Of a stretch of 64,000 nucleotides of DNA, positions 19,335 to 28,548 are shown one piece after another. The position numbers and the translations under genes are program-made. Source of the DNA: Fischerella sp. CENA71 (lineage in GTDB: Bacteria; Cyanobacteriota; Cyanobacteriia; Cyanobacteriales; Nostocaceae); contig JANBVI010000004.1 in NCBI GenBank assembly GCA_024239075.1, positions 186,001 to 250,000 of the forward strand, given 5' to 3'. Within the stretch, counting starts at the first letter, position 1, and every line of letters starts with the position of its first letter. The notes under the pieces are model-generated. The model was not told where the DNA came from, did no database searches, and worked only from the letters and a program-made list of their open reading frames with translations.

Positions 19335-20123
19335 TCAAGAATCAGGCGATGCCATCCGTAATTTCTCGGCTGTTCGCAGAATTTGTCCTGCTAGGACTGC
19401 TGCACCAAAACCATTATCAATATTGACTACACCGATTCCCGCCGCACAAGAGTTTAACATTGTCAATAGAGGAGCTAAACCTCCAAAACTTGCACCGTAA
19501 CCGATACTAGTAGGAACAGCAATTACCGGACAGTCTGCCAAACCTGCTACTACACTGGGTAAAGCACCTTCCATACCCGCCACCACAATTAATACTGATG
19601 CTTGCGAGATCACGTGGCGATTACTCAGCAAGCGATGAATCCCGGCGACTCCCACATCCCAGAGACGTTGGACGCGAAAACCAGAAAGTTCTGCGGTGAC
19701 AGCAGCTTCTTCAGCTACAGGTAAATCGGCTGTACCAGCAGAAAGAATGCCAATTGTACCAGGAAAACTTGGTTCGATAGTGGGAGGAGCGATCGCACAA
19801 ATTCGTGCTGATTCGTAGTATCGTAAATCTCTCACCTTGGGTTGTAGTGCGGCGTAAATTTCCGGTTCGATACGAGTTGCCATCACTACAGAGTTACGTA
19901 GACGCATCACCTCCATAATTTGAGCAATTTGATAGGGAGTTTTACCAGGGCCCCAAATTACTTCTGGGAAACCCGTTCTTAAAGCGCGATGGTTGTCAAC
20001 TTTGGCAAACTCACCCACAGGTTCATAAGCTAAATGTTTGAGTTCATCTAGCGCCACATCCAGAGAAACATTACCATTAGCGACTGCTTCAAGGAGCGAT
20101 CGCAAGTTTTTGTCATTGGTCAT
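19335..20123 (-). CDS. larB: LarB-type carboxylase (nickel-pincer cofactor synthesis family)
   Basis: 262 residues. The C-terminal two thirds match the PurE-like AIR carboxylase fold of LarB: GILSAGTADLPVAEEAAVTA, RLWDVGVAGIHRLL, VLIVVAGMEGALPSVVAGL and PVIAVPTSIGYGASFGGL. LarB carboxylates nicotinic acid adenine dinucleotide for the pincer cofactor of lactate racemase. larC and larE are not in the window, so a role is inferred only from family. The start ATG lies in a run of TCATTTG heptamers (20111-20184), which supply the first codons (MTNDK), so the native start is uncertain. Confidence 0.88.
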   Translation of the reverse strand: MTNDKNLRSLLEAVANGNVSLDVALDELKHLAYEPVGEFAKVDNHRALRTGFPEVIWGPGKTPYQIAQIMEVMRLRNSVVMATRIEPEIYAALQPKVRDLRYYESARICAIAPPTIEPSFPGTIGILSAGTADLPVAEEAAVTAELSGFRVQRLWDVGVAGIHRLLSNRHVISQASVLIVVAGMEGALPSVVAGLADCPVIAVPTSIGYGASFGGLAPLLTMLNSCAAGIGVVNIDNGFGAAVLAGQILRTAEKLRMASPDS

Positions 20124-20184
20124 TTGTCATTGGTCATTTGTCATTGGTCATTTGTCATTGGTCATTTGTCATTTGTCAAATGAC
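20111..20184. repeat. TCATTTG/TCATTGG heptamer tandem array
   Basis: Alternating 7-bp units TCATTGG and TCATTTG repeated about nine to ten times, immediately upstream of larB. The reverse complement contains ATGACCA and ATGACAA, which create ATG codons in several frames. The same unit family recurs at about 22650-22690 and 28026-28098. Confidence 0.85.
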
Positions 20185-20221
20185 GACCCCAACTAATAAG
20201 CTTTAATTTGTGCCGACTTAC

Positions 20222-22021
20222 TTAATTCTCTTCAGCAATTTTTAGCTCATACAAATTCCAAAATGGACCGCCGAGTGCAGTATATTTGATACCTTTAAAG
20301 TGATCGCGTACTGCTTGCAAATCTAATCTTTCTACTAAGTGAATAAATGGCAATTGTTCTGAGGCTATGCGCTGATATTGGTAATAAATTTCCTTGCGTT
20401 TGTTTTCATCTATTTCCTGAGCGCCTTTAATATAAAGACGGTCAATTTCCTTTTCCCAGTCAGAAACTTCCCAGCCCGTCATCGGTGGATCGCCTGGTTG
20501 GGGACCAAGATTAAATGCGTGGGATGCGCCTTTAACTCTCCAAATATTGCTAGCACTATGAGGTTCAATACCGCCTCCTGCAAAACCACCAAGATAACAA
20601 TCCCAATCTTGGCTGACTTTGAGTTTTTCTAGATAAGCGTTAAAGCTAAGAATTTGTAAATCAACCTGAATACCAATCTTAGCTAAATCTTGTCTAATTT
20701 GTGCTGCCATATCTCCCCTGACTTTCCTTTCGGCATTTGTCAGCAGGGTAAATCTAACTTGATTGCCATCTTCATCAACTAAGTGATTTTGAGCATTATA
20801 TTTGAAGCCTGCTTTTAGAAGTAATTTTTTTGATTTTTCTGGGTCATAATTGTAAACTTTTAAACCTTTTTCTGGAGGCAAATAGTAGGGACTCTTGACA
20901 TAAACAAAAGAGTTTTGTAACTCGCCTATTCCGCGAAAAGCGTTTGTTTTCATGGTTTCACGATCAAGGGCATAGGCTATTGCTTGCCTAAACTCTTTTT
21001 TATTAAACCAACGAGATTTTACCGGGTTTACAAAAGGCTGACCTTTAGAATTTTTAGCTTTACTAAGATTGAAAGCAATAAAAGTAGTGCTAGTATCCGG
21101 TCCACCATTATAAATTTTAAATTTTGTCCGTTTTTCTTCTCGCTTTAATAAACTAAAACCTTCTGGAGGAACTTCGAGATCATCCAATTGTCCAGAACGG
21201 AAACTAATTAATTGGTTATCAGTTGATTCAATAATCTGATAAATTAACCGTTCTATATAAGGTTGAGGATTTCCTTGAGCATCTTTACGCCAGTAGTATG
21301 GATTGCGTCGGAATATAACTCGCTGACTGGGTACATAACTTTCCATTACATAAGGCCCATTCCCAATAATTTCTTTGGGATCAGTGCCTGTTGTCCACAT
21401 TGTCAAAAACTTGGGATTTCCCCCAGGATCATTTGTATAGACAGATTCTTTGAGAGCATGAGCAGGCAAAATTGTAATCCCACCTACCCATCTTAAAAAA
21501 GGAGCAAATGGTTCTGGTACGGTGAATTCTACTTTCAGGTCATCGATTTTTCGTACTTTGGGAGTGTCACCGCGCTCATTAATTCTCAAAGAATCTTTCG
21601 TTGGTGTGGGGATTTTGGGATTTAGATAAATGTCATTGTAGCTAAATACGACATCATCAGCAGTCATAGGTTTACCATCTGACCACTTGAGTCCTTTTTT
21701 AAGAGTAATTACAACCCGTTGTCCATTATCAAATACTTCCCAAGATTCAGCTAAACCAGGTTCTAGCTTAGTTGTGAGGGGATTTTCGTTAATTAATGAG
21801 TCATAAAGTGGACCAAAAACACTATACGCAGACTCATTGAGTGCAGGATTAAAAGTAGAAGGCTCACCCAGAACAGCAGTAATCATTTGCGGCACCTGAG
21901 CAGCTTTTGTTTGATAATTATTTGGGTTGCAAGCAACGGTGACAAAAACGCTGATCAAAGCCAGAATTAATAATAAGCGAAAACGCTTAATAGGAGGAAG
22001 GATATTAGCAAAGTTCATCAT
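20222..22021 (-). CDS. ABC transporter substrate-binding lipoprotein, family 5 (peptide/nickel type)
   Basis: 599 residues. The signal peptide ends with the lipobox VTVAC (Cys near residue 31), so the mature protein is a lipoprotein. SBP_bac_5 hallmarks: TAVLGEPSTFNPAL, the LAESWEVFDNGQRVVITLKK strand with KWSDGKPMTADDVVFSYND, and FRQAIAYALDRETM. It would capture oligopeptides or related solutes outside the inner membrane. No permease or ATPase genes adjoin it, which is normal for many cyanobacterial transporters. Ligand unknown. Confidence 0.92.
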   Translation of the reverse strand: MMNFANILPPIKRFRLLLILALISVFVTVACNPNNYQTKAAQVPQMITAVLGEPSTFNPALNESAYSVFGPLYDSLINENPLTTKLEPGLAESWEVFDNGQRVVITLKKGLKWSDGKPMTADDVVFSYNDIYLNPKIPTPTKDSLRINERGDTPKVRKIDDLKVEFTVPEPFAPFLRWVGGITILPAHALKESVYTNDPGGNPKFLTMWTTGTDPKEIIGNGPYVMESYVPSQRVIFRRNPYYWRKDAQGNPQPYIERLIYQIIESTDNQLISFRSGQLDDLEVPPEGFSLLKREEKRTKFKIYNGGPDTSTTFIAFNLSKAKNSKGQPFVNPVKSRWFNKKEFRQAIAYALDRETMKTNAFRGIGELQNSFVYVKSPYYLPPEKGLKVYNYDPEKSKKLLLKAGFKYNAQNHLVDEDGNQVRFTLLTNAERKVRGDMAAQIRQDLAKIGIQVDLQILSFNAYLEKLKVSQDWDCYLGGFAGGGIEPHSASNIWRVKGASHAFNLGPQPGDPPMTGWEVSDWEKEIDRLYIKGAQEIDENKRKEIYYQYQRIASEQLPFIHLVERLDLQAVRDHFKGIKYTALGGPFWNLYELKIAEEN

Positions 22022-22168
22022 TAATTGATATTCTAAATATTTTTATTTGCTCTCAACTAAAGTTGGGGCTAATAGCTAAAGTCAGCTAAAAGCTGACTTT
22101 GTTAAAACACTTATGTGGGTTCAAGGTAGGAGTCAGAAATCCATTTTACTTTACGCCTGACTAATGTT

Positions 22169-22648
22169 TTACTCTTGTGATAGTAAAACGACTGCGTAGG
22201 CGCAAATACCTTGTTCTTCCCCAACAGGCCCTAGTTTCTCATTGGTAGTAGCTTTAATTCCGACTTGATTTGGTTGTAATTGCAAAATTCCTGCAATTTT
22301 TTCCTTCATTTTTTCAATATGAGGTTTTAATTTTGGACGTTCTGCTACTACCACTGAGTCTATATTTCCTATTTGCCAACCTTGTTTACGAATCAGTTGG
22401 TCTACTTTACTCAATAACACTAAACTATCTGCTCCTGCCCATTGCGGATCGCTAGGGGGAAAATAATGTCCAATATCTCCCAAGGATAAGGCTCCTAGCA
22501 TCGCATCCATAATTGCATGGGTAAGGACATCAGCATCACTATGTCCCAGCAAACCCAGAGAGTGAGGAATATTGATTCCGCCAAGAATCAAAGGGCGATC
22601 GCTCACCAGTCGATGCATGTCATAACCATTACCAATCCGAATGTTCAT
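22169..22648 (-). CDS. ispF: 2-C-methyl-D-erythritol 2,4-cyclodiphosphate synthase
   Basis: 159 residues from the ATG at 22648. It forms the cyclodiphosphate in the MEP isoprenoid pathway. Motifs: [11 protein letters not shown] (metal-binding Asp and His), [35 protein letters not shown] and [17 protein letters not shown]. The frame stays open 10 codons upstream ([10 protein letters not shown]), but that text comes from TCATTTG-type repeats, so the internal ATG that directly precedes NIRIGNGYD is preferred. trmD lies 43 bp upstream on the same strand, so the two are probably cotranscribed. Confidence 0.95.
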   Translation of the reverse strand: MNIRIGNGYDMHRLVSDRPLILGGINIPHSLGLLGHSDADVLTHAIMDAMLGALSLGDIGHYFPPSDPQWAGADSLVLLSKVDQLIRKQGWQIGNIDSVVVAERPKLKPHIEKMKEKIAGILQLQPNQVGIKATTNEKLGPVGEEQGICAYAVVLLSQE

Positions 22649-22691
22649 TTTTGTCATTTGTTGTTTGTCGTTTGTCATTTGTCATTGGTTA

Positions 22692-23417
22692 TTAGTTTTT
22701 CTCCTTGTCCTCCTTGTCCTCCTTGTTCTCCTTGTCCTCTAGCCAAGATTGGAGTAAATCTGGACGGCGATCGCCTGTTCTTTTAATTTGTTGTTCTAAT
22801 CGCCACTTAGCAATTTCAGTATGATTGCCAGACAGCAGTACATCTGGTACTTTCAAACCACGGAAATTTGCCGGACGGGTGTACTGGGGATAATCTAACA
22901 ACCCTTCTTCAAAACTTTCTGATTTGAGGGACTCGGCTTTACCAACAGTTCCCGGTAATAGGCGCATCACACCATTAATTAAAGCCATGGCTGGAATTTC
23001 TCCGCCGGTGAGAATAAAATCACCCAAGGATACTTCACGGGTGACTAAATGCAGTACTCGTTCATCTACACCTTCATAGTGACCACAAATCACTACCAAT
23101 TGATCGTAATTGGTCGCTAATTCTCGTAATAGAGGTTGATTCATCGTTTGTCCTTGGGGACTCATCATAATCACCTCTCTTTTCGGTAAAACAGGTAGAG
23201 ACTCAATCGCGGCAAAAATTGGTTCTGGCTTCATTAGCATTCCGACACCACCACCGTAGGGTTCGTCATCTACTTTGCGATGCTTGTCGGTAGTAAAGTT
23301 GCGAGGATTGATCAAATTCACCTGAGCAATCTGTTTGGCCAAGGCTTTACCAATTAGCCCTGAACTAAGAATAGAGGTAAAACAATCAGGAAATAGCGTA
23401 ACTATATCAAAGCGCAC
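22692..23417 (-). CDS. trmD: tRNA (guanine-37-N1)-methyltransferase
   Basis: 241 residues from a GTG at 23417 (MRFDIVTLFPDCF). It methylates G37 next to the anticodon. SPOUT knot motifs are clear: PYGGGVGMLMKPEP, VVICGHYEGVDERV, SLGDFILTGGEIPAMALING and LDYPQYTRPANFRG. The last 15 residues (EDKENKEDKEDKEKN) are encoded by a CTCCTTGTC simple repeat (about 22697-22740) and look like repeat DNA captured as a C-terminal tail. Confidence 0.95.
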   Translation of the reverse strand: MRFDIVTLFPDCFTSILSSGLIGKALAKQIAQVNLINPRNFTTDKHRKVDDEPYGGGVGMLMKPEPIFAAIESLPVLPKREVIMMSPQGQTMNQPLLRELATNYDQLVVICGHYEGVDERVLHLVTREVSLGDFILTGGEIPAMALINGVMRLLPGTVGKAESLKSESFEEGLLDYPQYTRPANFRGLKVPDVLLSGNHTEIAKWRLEQQIKRTGDRRPDLLQSWLEDKENKEDKEDKEKN

Positions 23418-24284
23418 AGTATTTCGTATTGGAGAACACTAATCTTAAAATTGGAATGTCTAGCACAGTACGGCAGCAATAGTTAGATAGTTAATAATCA
23501 AGTCAAAAAATTGTAGATGCTATGCTGATTAATTTTTTCTGCTGGGGTTCCCAAAAATTGCTGCCACAGGCAAGGACTTTTGGTATTCCCGTTATTGTCT
23601 ACCTAACAGATACATTGTCTGAACGAGCGTCTACAGCATAGCTGCTTTTTAGCACTGACAACTAGCCGATGTTGTACAAAATATACAAGAGCTTGGTTGT
23701 GTGTATCTATGGAATACTAGAAACAGTTGGATTCTATGGGTCAACAAAAGTTTTTCTAATTACTTAATTTATGTTTAAATATTGTCACATCTAAATTTAA
23801 ATTAATCTTCTGACTAGGTTAACAACTTCCAGGATGCATCGAACCAGCCTCAAAGAAAAAGTGCGTCAATATCTGTTTCTGTTTCCCAAAGTTAGAGGAG
23901 ACACTCAAACAGACAATGATTATCCAAGGAATTCGCTATTAGGCGTTTACAGAACAATGGCATTGCAACAGCAGTCATCACAACAAGATTTTATTGACTA
24001 CAACCATAAATCTGTCGCCATGGGAATCGGGGATCAGGGATCAGGGATCGGGAATCAGGGATCGGGAATCGGGAATCGGGAATCAGGTATTGGGTATTGG
24101 GTAGAGAAAAATCATCAATATTTCAATTACCCATTACCAATTACCAATTCATTACCCATTACCCATTACCCATTACCCATTATCAATTGCCTAAAGCACT
24201 GTCCTTGGCAAGAGGCGAGGCGCAAAAACAATTAGGCTGCTGCTCTTGTAATTTTCACCTGAAGTTGTTGACAGGAGAAACACA
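23418..24284. other. Intergenic region upstream of cphB with repeat arrays
   Basis: About 870 bp. The part 24020-24105 is an array of GGGATCAGG/GGGAATC-type units, and 24125-24187 an array of TTACCCA/TTACCAA-type units, so the two arrays are roughly inverted relative to one another. A 133-codon frame (23834-24235) spans both arrays and is not considered a gene. The first 400 bp hold nothing recognised. Confidence 0.6.
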
Positions 24285-25148
24285 ATGCCGGAATTACAAG
24301 CTAAATTGCTGGAAATGAGGACACCCCAAGCAACCAAAACTGCCGTTCTGGTGATCGGAGGCGCAGAAGATAAAGTTCATGGTCGCGAGATTCTGCGGAC
24401 TTTTTTTGCCCGTGCTGGTGCTAATGACGCCCATATTGCAATTATTCCTTCTGCCTCTCGCGAACCCTCGATCATTGGTGGTCGGTATATTCGCATTTTT
24501 GAAGATATGGGTGCTAAGAAGGTTGAGCTTCTTGACATACGAGAAAGAGAACAGTGTGAATACCGTGATTACCAACAGTCCCTGGAAGCTTGTACCGGGG
24601 TTTTTTTAACAGGAGGTGATCAATTGCGACTGTGTGGGGTCTTATCAGACACGCCAGCAATGGACATTATCCGGCAGCGAGTTAGAGCTGGAGAACTAAC
24701 TCTCGCAGGTACTAGCGCAGGTGCGGCAGTTATGGGACATCACATGATTGCAGGAGGTGGTAGTGGTGAGTCACCCAATCGTTCCTTAGTGGATATGGCA
24801 ACTGGTTTGGGATTTATACCTGAAGTAATTGTAGACCAACATTTTAACAATCGTAATCGTATGGGGCGTTTGATGAGCGCGATCGCTTCTCATCCAGATC
24901 GCCTGGGTATCGGCATTGATGAAGATACTTGTGCGTTATTTGAGCGTGATGGTTGGCTACAAGTGTTAGGTAAAGGTTCGGTTACAATAGTAGATCCAAC
25001 CGAAGTGACTCACACCAACGAACCTCATATAGGAGCAACTGAACCTTTGAATCTTCACAATTTGCGCCTACACATTCTGAGTCATGGCGATCGCTTCCAC
25101 CTTTACCAACGTACCGTTCTACCCGCTGTCTACCGGATTTCCAGCTGA
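24285..25148 (+). CDS. cphB: Cyanophycinase
   Basis: 287 residues, ATG at 24285 after an AGGAGA ribosome-binding site. The enzyme is a serine-type exopeptidase of the S51 family that cuts cyanophycin (multi-Arg poly-Asp) into beta-Asp-Arg dipeptides. Motifs: VIGGAEDKVHGREIL at the N-terminus, IAIIPSASREP, GVFLTGGDQLRL and the nucleophile elbow LAGTSAGAAVMG, with Ser at about residue 144. Downstream, EVIVDQHFNNRNRMGRLM and GIGIDEDTCALF fit the family. cphA follows in the same orientation after 171 bp, the usual cphB-cphA order, so a shared transcript is likely. Confidence 0.96.
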   Translation: MPELQAKLLEMRTPQATKTAVLVIGGAEDKVHGREILRTFFARAGANDAHIAIIPSASREPSIIGGRYIRIFEDMGAKKVELLDIREREQCEYRDYQQSLEACTGVFLTGGDQLRLCGVLSDTPAMDIIRQRVRAGELTLAGTSAGAAVMGHHMIAGGGSGESPNRSLVDMATGLGFIPEVIVDQHFNNRNRMGRLMSAIASHPDRLGIGIDEDTCALFERDGWLQVLGKGSVTIVDPTEVTHTNEPHIGATEPLNLHNLRLHILSHGDRFHLYQRTVLPAVYRISS

Positions 25149-25319
25149 CGAACTTAAGTATCTGAAGTTACACTGAATTGAGCGCGCAATTCGACGTTGC
25201 AGCAAAAAACTGCGAGTAATACGATGTAAGAAGAAAAAACTGTTTACTATGAACAGTTTGGCGGTCAATTTCAGTAAGAAACTAGAATTTTGGTTCCGAA
25301 TCTCCATCTACCTATTCCC

Positions 25320-28022
25320 ATGAGAATCCTCAAAATCCAGACCTTACGCGGCCCCAACTACTGGAGCATTCGACGCCACAAGCTAATCGTCATGCGCCTT
25401 GATCTAGAAAATCTTGCCGAGACGCCCTCAAATGAGATCCCCGGCTTTTATGAAGGATTAGTTGAGGCTCTGCCTAGTCTGGAGGGTCACTACTGCTCGC
25501 CTGGCTGTCGTGGTGGTTTTTTGATGCGAGTGCGTGAAGGCACCATGATGGGTCACATCGTGGAGCATGTAGCTTTAGAACTACAGGAATTAGCACTAAT
25601 GCACGTCGGCTTCGGTCGTACTCGTGAAACGTCTACACCCGGCGTTTACCAAGTCGTCTTTGAGTATCTAAATGAGGAAGCCGGACGTTATGCAGGTAGA
25701 GCCGCAGTGAGGCTGTGCCAAAGCATTGTTGACCGAGGGCGTTATCCAAAGGCAGAGTTAGAACAAGATTTACAAGACCTCAAAGACTTATGGCGTGATT
25801 CAGCCTTGGGACCTTCCACAGAGTCAATCATCAAAGAAGCTGAAAAAAGAGGTATCCCTTGGATGCAACTAGGGGCGCGCTTCTTAATTCAACTCGGCTA
25901 TGGTGTCAACCAGAAACGAATGCAGGCAACCATGACCGATAACACCGGGATCTTGGGTGTAGAGTTGGCTTGCGACAAAGAAGCCACCAAACGCATTCTT
26001 GCTAGTACTGGCGTACCAGTGCCTAAAGGTACGGTGATTAACTTTTTGGATGATTTGCAAGAAGCAATAGAATACGTCGGTGGTTATCCGATTGTGATCA
26101 AACCCTTAGACGGTAATCACGGGCGTGGGATCACCATCGACATCCAGAATTGGGAAGAAGCAGAAGCAGCTTACGACGCAGCCAGACAAGTTTCTCGCTC
26201 AATTATTGTCGAACGGTATTACAACGGACGTGACCATCGAGTCTTGGTTGTCAATGGGAAAGTGGTGGCGGTTGCAGAACGTGTCCCTGCTCATGTGGTT
26301 GGTGATGGTAGATCTACAATTGCGGAATTAATAGAAGAAACTAATAAAGACCCAAATCGTGGTGACGGACATGATAACATTCTCACCAAAATTGAACTTG
26401 ATCGTACCAGTTATCAGTTACTAGAAAGGCAAGGTTACACCCTCGATAGTGTCTTAGCGAAAGACGAAATTTGCTACTTGCGGGCAACAGCAAACTTGAG
26501 TACAGGTGGTATTGCTGTAGACCGGACAGATGAAATTCACCCGGAAAACGTTTGGTTAGCCCAACGCATCGTCAAGATTATCGGTTTAGATATCGCGGGT
26601 ATAGATGTTGTGACATCGGATATTAGCCGTCCCTTGCGTGAGGTTGACGGTGTGATTGTAGAGGTAAATGCTGCTCCTGGTTTCCGAATGCATGTTGCCC
26701 CCAGTCAAGGTATTCCCCGCAATGTAGCCGGTGCAGTAATTGATATGCTGTTCCCCAACGAGCAAGCCAGCCGGATTCCTGTGTTAAGTGTTACAGGAAC
26801 AAACGGTAAAACCACTACTACCCGCCTACTAGCTCACATTTACAAACAGACAGGCAAAGTAGTAGGTTATACGACAACAGACGGAACTTATATCGGAGAT
26901 TACTTAGTAGAAGTAGGTGACAACACAGGTCCCCAAAGCGCCCAGCTAATCTTGCAAGACCCGACGGTAGAAGTAGCAGTCCTGGAAACGGCTCGCGGTG
27001 GAATTCTCCGCTCTGGATTAGCTTTTGAAGCTTCTAATGTCGGCGTAGTATTAAATGTTGCTGCTGATCATTTGGGTATTGGTGACATTGACACAATTGA
27101 CCAGTTGGCACACCTTAAGAGTGTAGTTGCCGAAGCTGTTTATCCTGATGGCTACGCTGTTCTCAATGCCGATGATCCCCGTGTAGCTGCGATCGCGGAA
27201 CGAACAAAAGCTAATATTGCTTACTTCACCATGAATCCAGAATCGGAATTGGTGCGAAACCACATCCAAAAAGGCGGAGTTGCAGCAGTATATGAAAATG
27301 GCTTTTTGTCAATACTCAAAGGCGATTGGACACACCGAATTGAACGGGCAGAAAATATTCCCCTAACGATGGGTGGACGAGCGCCATTTATGATTGCTAA
27401 CGCCTTAGCAGCTTCCTTAGCGGCATTTGTGCAAAATGTGTCAATTGAGCAAATTCGATCTGGTTTAAATACATTCCGGGCTTCGGTGAGCCAAACACCT
27501 GGACGGATGAACTTGTTTAACTTGGGTAATTTCCACGCTTTGGTAGATTATGCTCACAACCCTCACAGTTACGAAGCTTTGGGTTCCTTTGTTCGTAATT
27601 GGACAAATGGCGATCGCATTGGTGTGATTGGTGGCCCTGGCGATCGGCGTGATCAAGATTTTGTGGCTTTGGGTAAACTGTCAGCCGAAATTTTTGACTA
27701 TGTAATCATCAAAGAAGACGACGACACTAGAGGAAGGGCGCGAGGTTCGGCTGCGGACTTAATTATTCAAGGTATTAAACAAGTCAACCCTGATTACAAA
27801 TATGAAGCGATTTTGGATGAAACCCAAGCAATTAATAAAGCTTTGGATATCGCCCTTGAGAATAGTTTGGTGGTAATTCTACCAGAAAGTGTCAATCGTG
27901 CCATCAAGTTAATTAAGGCGCGTGGTGTCGTTAAGGAAGAAGTTCCTCAACAAAATACCACCCCCCCAACTGTAGATTCTCAAATGGGCGTGACTTCATC
28001 TGTAGTTAATTCAATTATTTAG
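25320..28022 (+). CDS. cphA: Cyanophycin synthetase
   Basis: 901 residues from the ATG at 25320, giving the family start MRILKIQTLRGPNYWSIRRH; an upstream in-frame TTG at 25290 is not needed. Layout: N-terminal domain (1-160), ATP-grasp domain (about 215-480; GYPIVIKPLDGNHGRGITID, EVNAAPGFRMH) that adds Asp, and a Mur-ligase-like domain (from about 485; VTGTNGKTTTTRLLAHIYK, AVLETARGGILRSGL, DYAHNPHSYEAL, GGPGDRRDQD) that adds Arg to the side chains. All catalytic motifs seem intact. The length equals the usual cyanobacterial CphA. The C-terminal 20 residues are Thr/Pro-rich and look variable. It makes the nitrogen reserve that CphB breaks down. Confidence 0.97.
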   Translation: MRILKIQTLRGPNYWSIRRHKLIVMRLDLENLAETPSNEIPGFYEGLVEALPSLEGHYCSPGCRGGFLMRVREGTMMGHIVEHVALELQELALMHVGFGRTRETSTPGVYQVVFEYLNEEAGRYAGRAAVRLCQSIVDRGRYPKAELEQDLQDLKDLWRDSALGPSTESIIKEAEKRGIPWMQLGARFLIQLGYGVNQKRMQATMTDNTGILGVELACDKEATKRILASTGVPVPKGTVINFLDDLQEAIEYVGGYPIVIKPLDGNHGRGITIDIQNWEEAEAAYDAARQVSRSIIVERYYNGRDHRVLVVNGKVVAVAERVPAHVVGDGRSTIAELIEETNKDPNRGDGHDNILTKIELDRTSYQLLERQGYTLDSVLAKDEICYLRATANLSTGGIAVDRTDEIHPENVWLAQRIVKIIGLDIAGIDVVTSDISRPLREVDGVIVEVNAAPGFRMHVAPSQGIPRNVAGAVIDMLFPNEQASRIPVLSVTGTNGKTTTTRLLAHIYKQTGKVVGYTTTDGTYIGDYLVEVGDNTGPQSAQLILQDPTVEVAVLETARGGILRSGLAFEASNVGVVLNVAADHLGIGDIDTIDQLAHLKSVVAEAVYPDGYAVLNADDPRVAAIAERTKANIAYFTMNPESELVRNHIQKGGVAAVYENGFLSILKGDWTHRIERAENIPLTMGGRAPFMIANALAASLAAFVQNVSIEQIRSGLNTFRASVSQTPGRMNLFNLGNFHALVDYAHNPHSYEALGSFVRNWTNGDRIGVIGGPGDRRDQDFVALGKLSAEIFDYVIIKEDDDTRGRARGSAADLIIQGIKQVNPDYKYEAILDETQAINKALDIALENSLVVILPESVNRAIKLIKARGVVKEEVPQQNTTPPTVDSQMGVTSSVVNSII

Positions 28023-28025
28023 TTT

Positions 28026-28098
28026 TTTGTCATTTGTCATTCGTCATTTGTCATTTGTCATTCGTAAATACAAAGGACAAATGACTAAGGACAAATAG
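28026..28098. repeat. TCATTTG heptamer array with inverted partner
   Basis: Repeated TCATTTG and TCATTCG units (28026-28066), followed by the inverted form GGACAAATGAC (about 28074-28096). It separates the ends of the convergent cphA and tatA genes and can fold as a hairpin, so it may act as a bidirectional terminator. Confidence 0.7.
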
Positions 28099-28278
28099 CT
28101 ATTTTTCTTCTTCCTCTGGCGTAGAATCCTCGTCATTGCTGGTTTTATTCAGTTCTTCTTTAAAACCCCGCAAGGTTTTACCTAGTGCGCTTCCCAGTTC
28201 AGGGATTTTTTTTGGCCCAAAAACTAGCAAGGCGACGATCGCTATTACACCTACTTCTGTCCATCCCAGTCCAAACAT
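28099..28278 (-). CDS. tatA: Twin-arginine translocase subunit TatA/TatE-like
   Basis: 59 residues, read directly from the minus strand (ATG at 28278, TAG at 28101-28099). It starts MFGLGWTEVGVIAIVALLVF, one TM helix, then the hinge FGPKKIPELGSALGK and an amphipathic helix TLRGFKEELNK, ending in an acidic tail. This is the diagnostic TatA/B/E layout (FGP followed by K-P-E-L-G). The protein forms the pore of the Tat system in the plasma and thylakoid membranes. Convergent with cphA. Confidence 0.93.
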   Translation of the reverse strand: MFGLGWTEVGVIAIVALLVFGPKKIPELGSALGKTLRGFKEELNKTSNDEDSTPEEEEK

Positions 28279-28548
28279 ATCTACGCTCCTGTGAAAAACC
28301 CTACTTAGAATATAGTAGGGTGGGGAATGTCTACGTGAAACATCGAGACAAGAGGGAGTGGGAGAATAGTTGTTGAGAGCGATCGCAAATTTTTACGTAT
28401 CCGCAACCACTCCAAAATGCTGATAAAAAAAGTAGTATTTAGTCGTGGAGACTGATAGGCTGATGGGTCTTCCCTTCTTCCCTAGTTTTCCATATGTTTT
28501 AATTAGCATGATTTAATTGCAACACGGTATGAGTCAAGGGGAGAAGAG

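Noticed and set aside
23834-24235. 133-codon frame upstream of cphB
   Set aside because: More than half of it is translated STRR-type repeat (GIGDQGSGIG and PLPITN strings). No known motif and no convincing ribosome-binding site.
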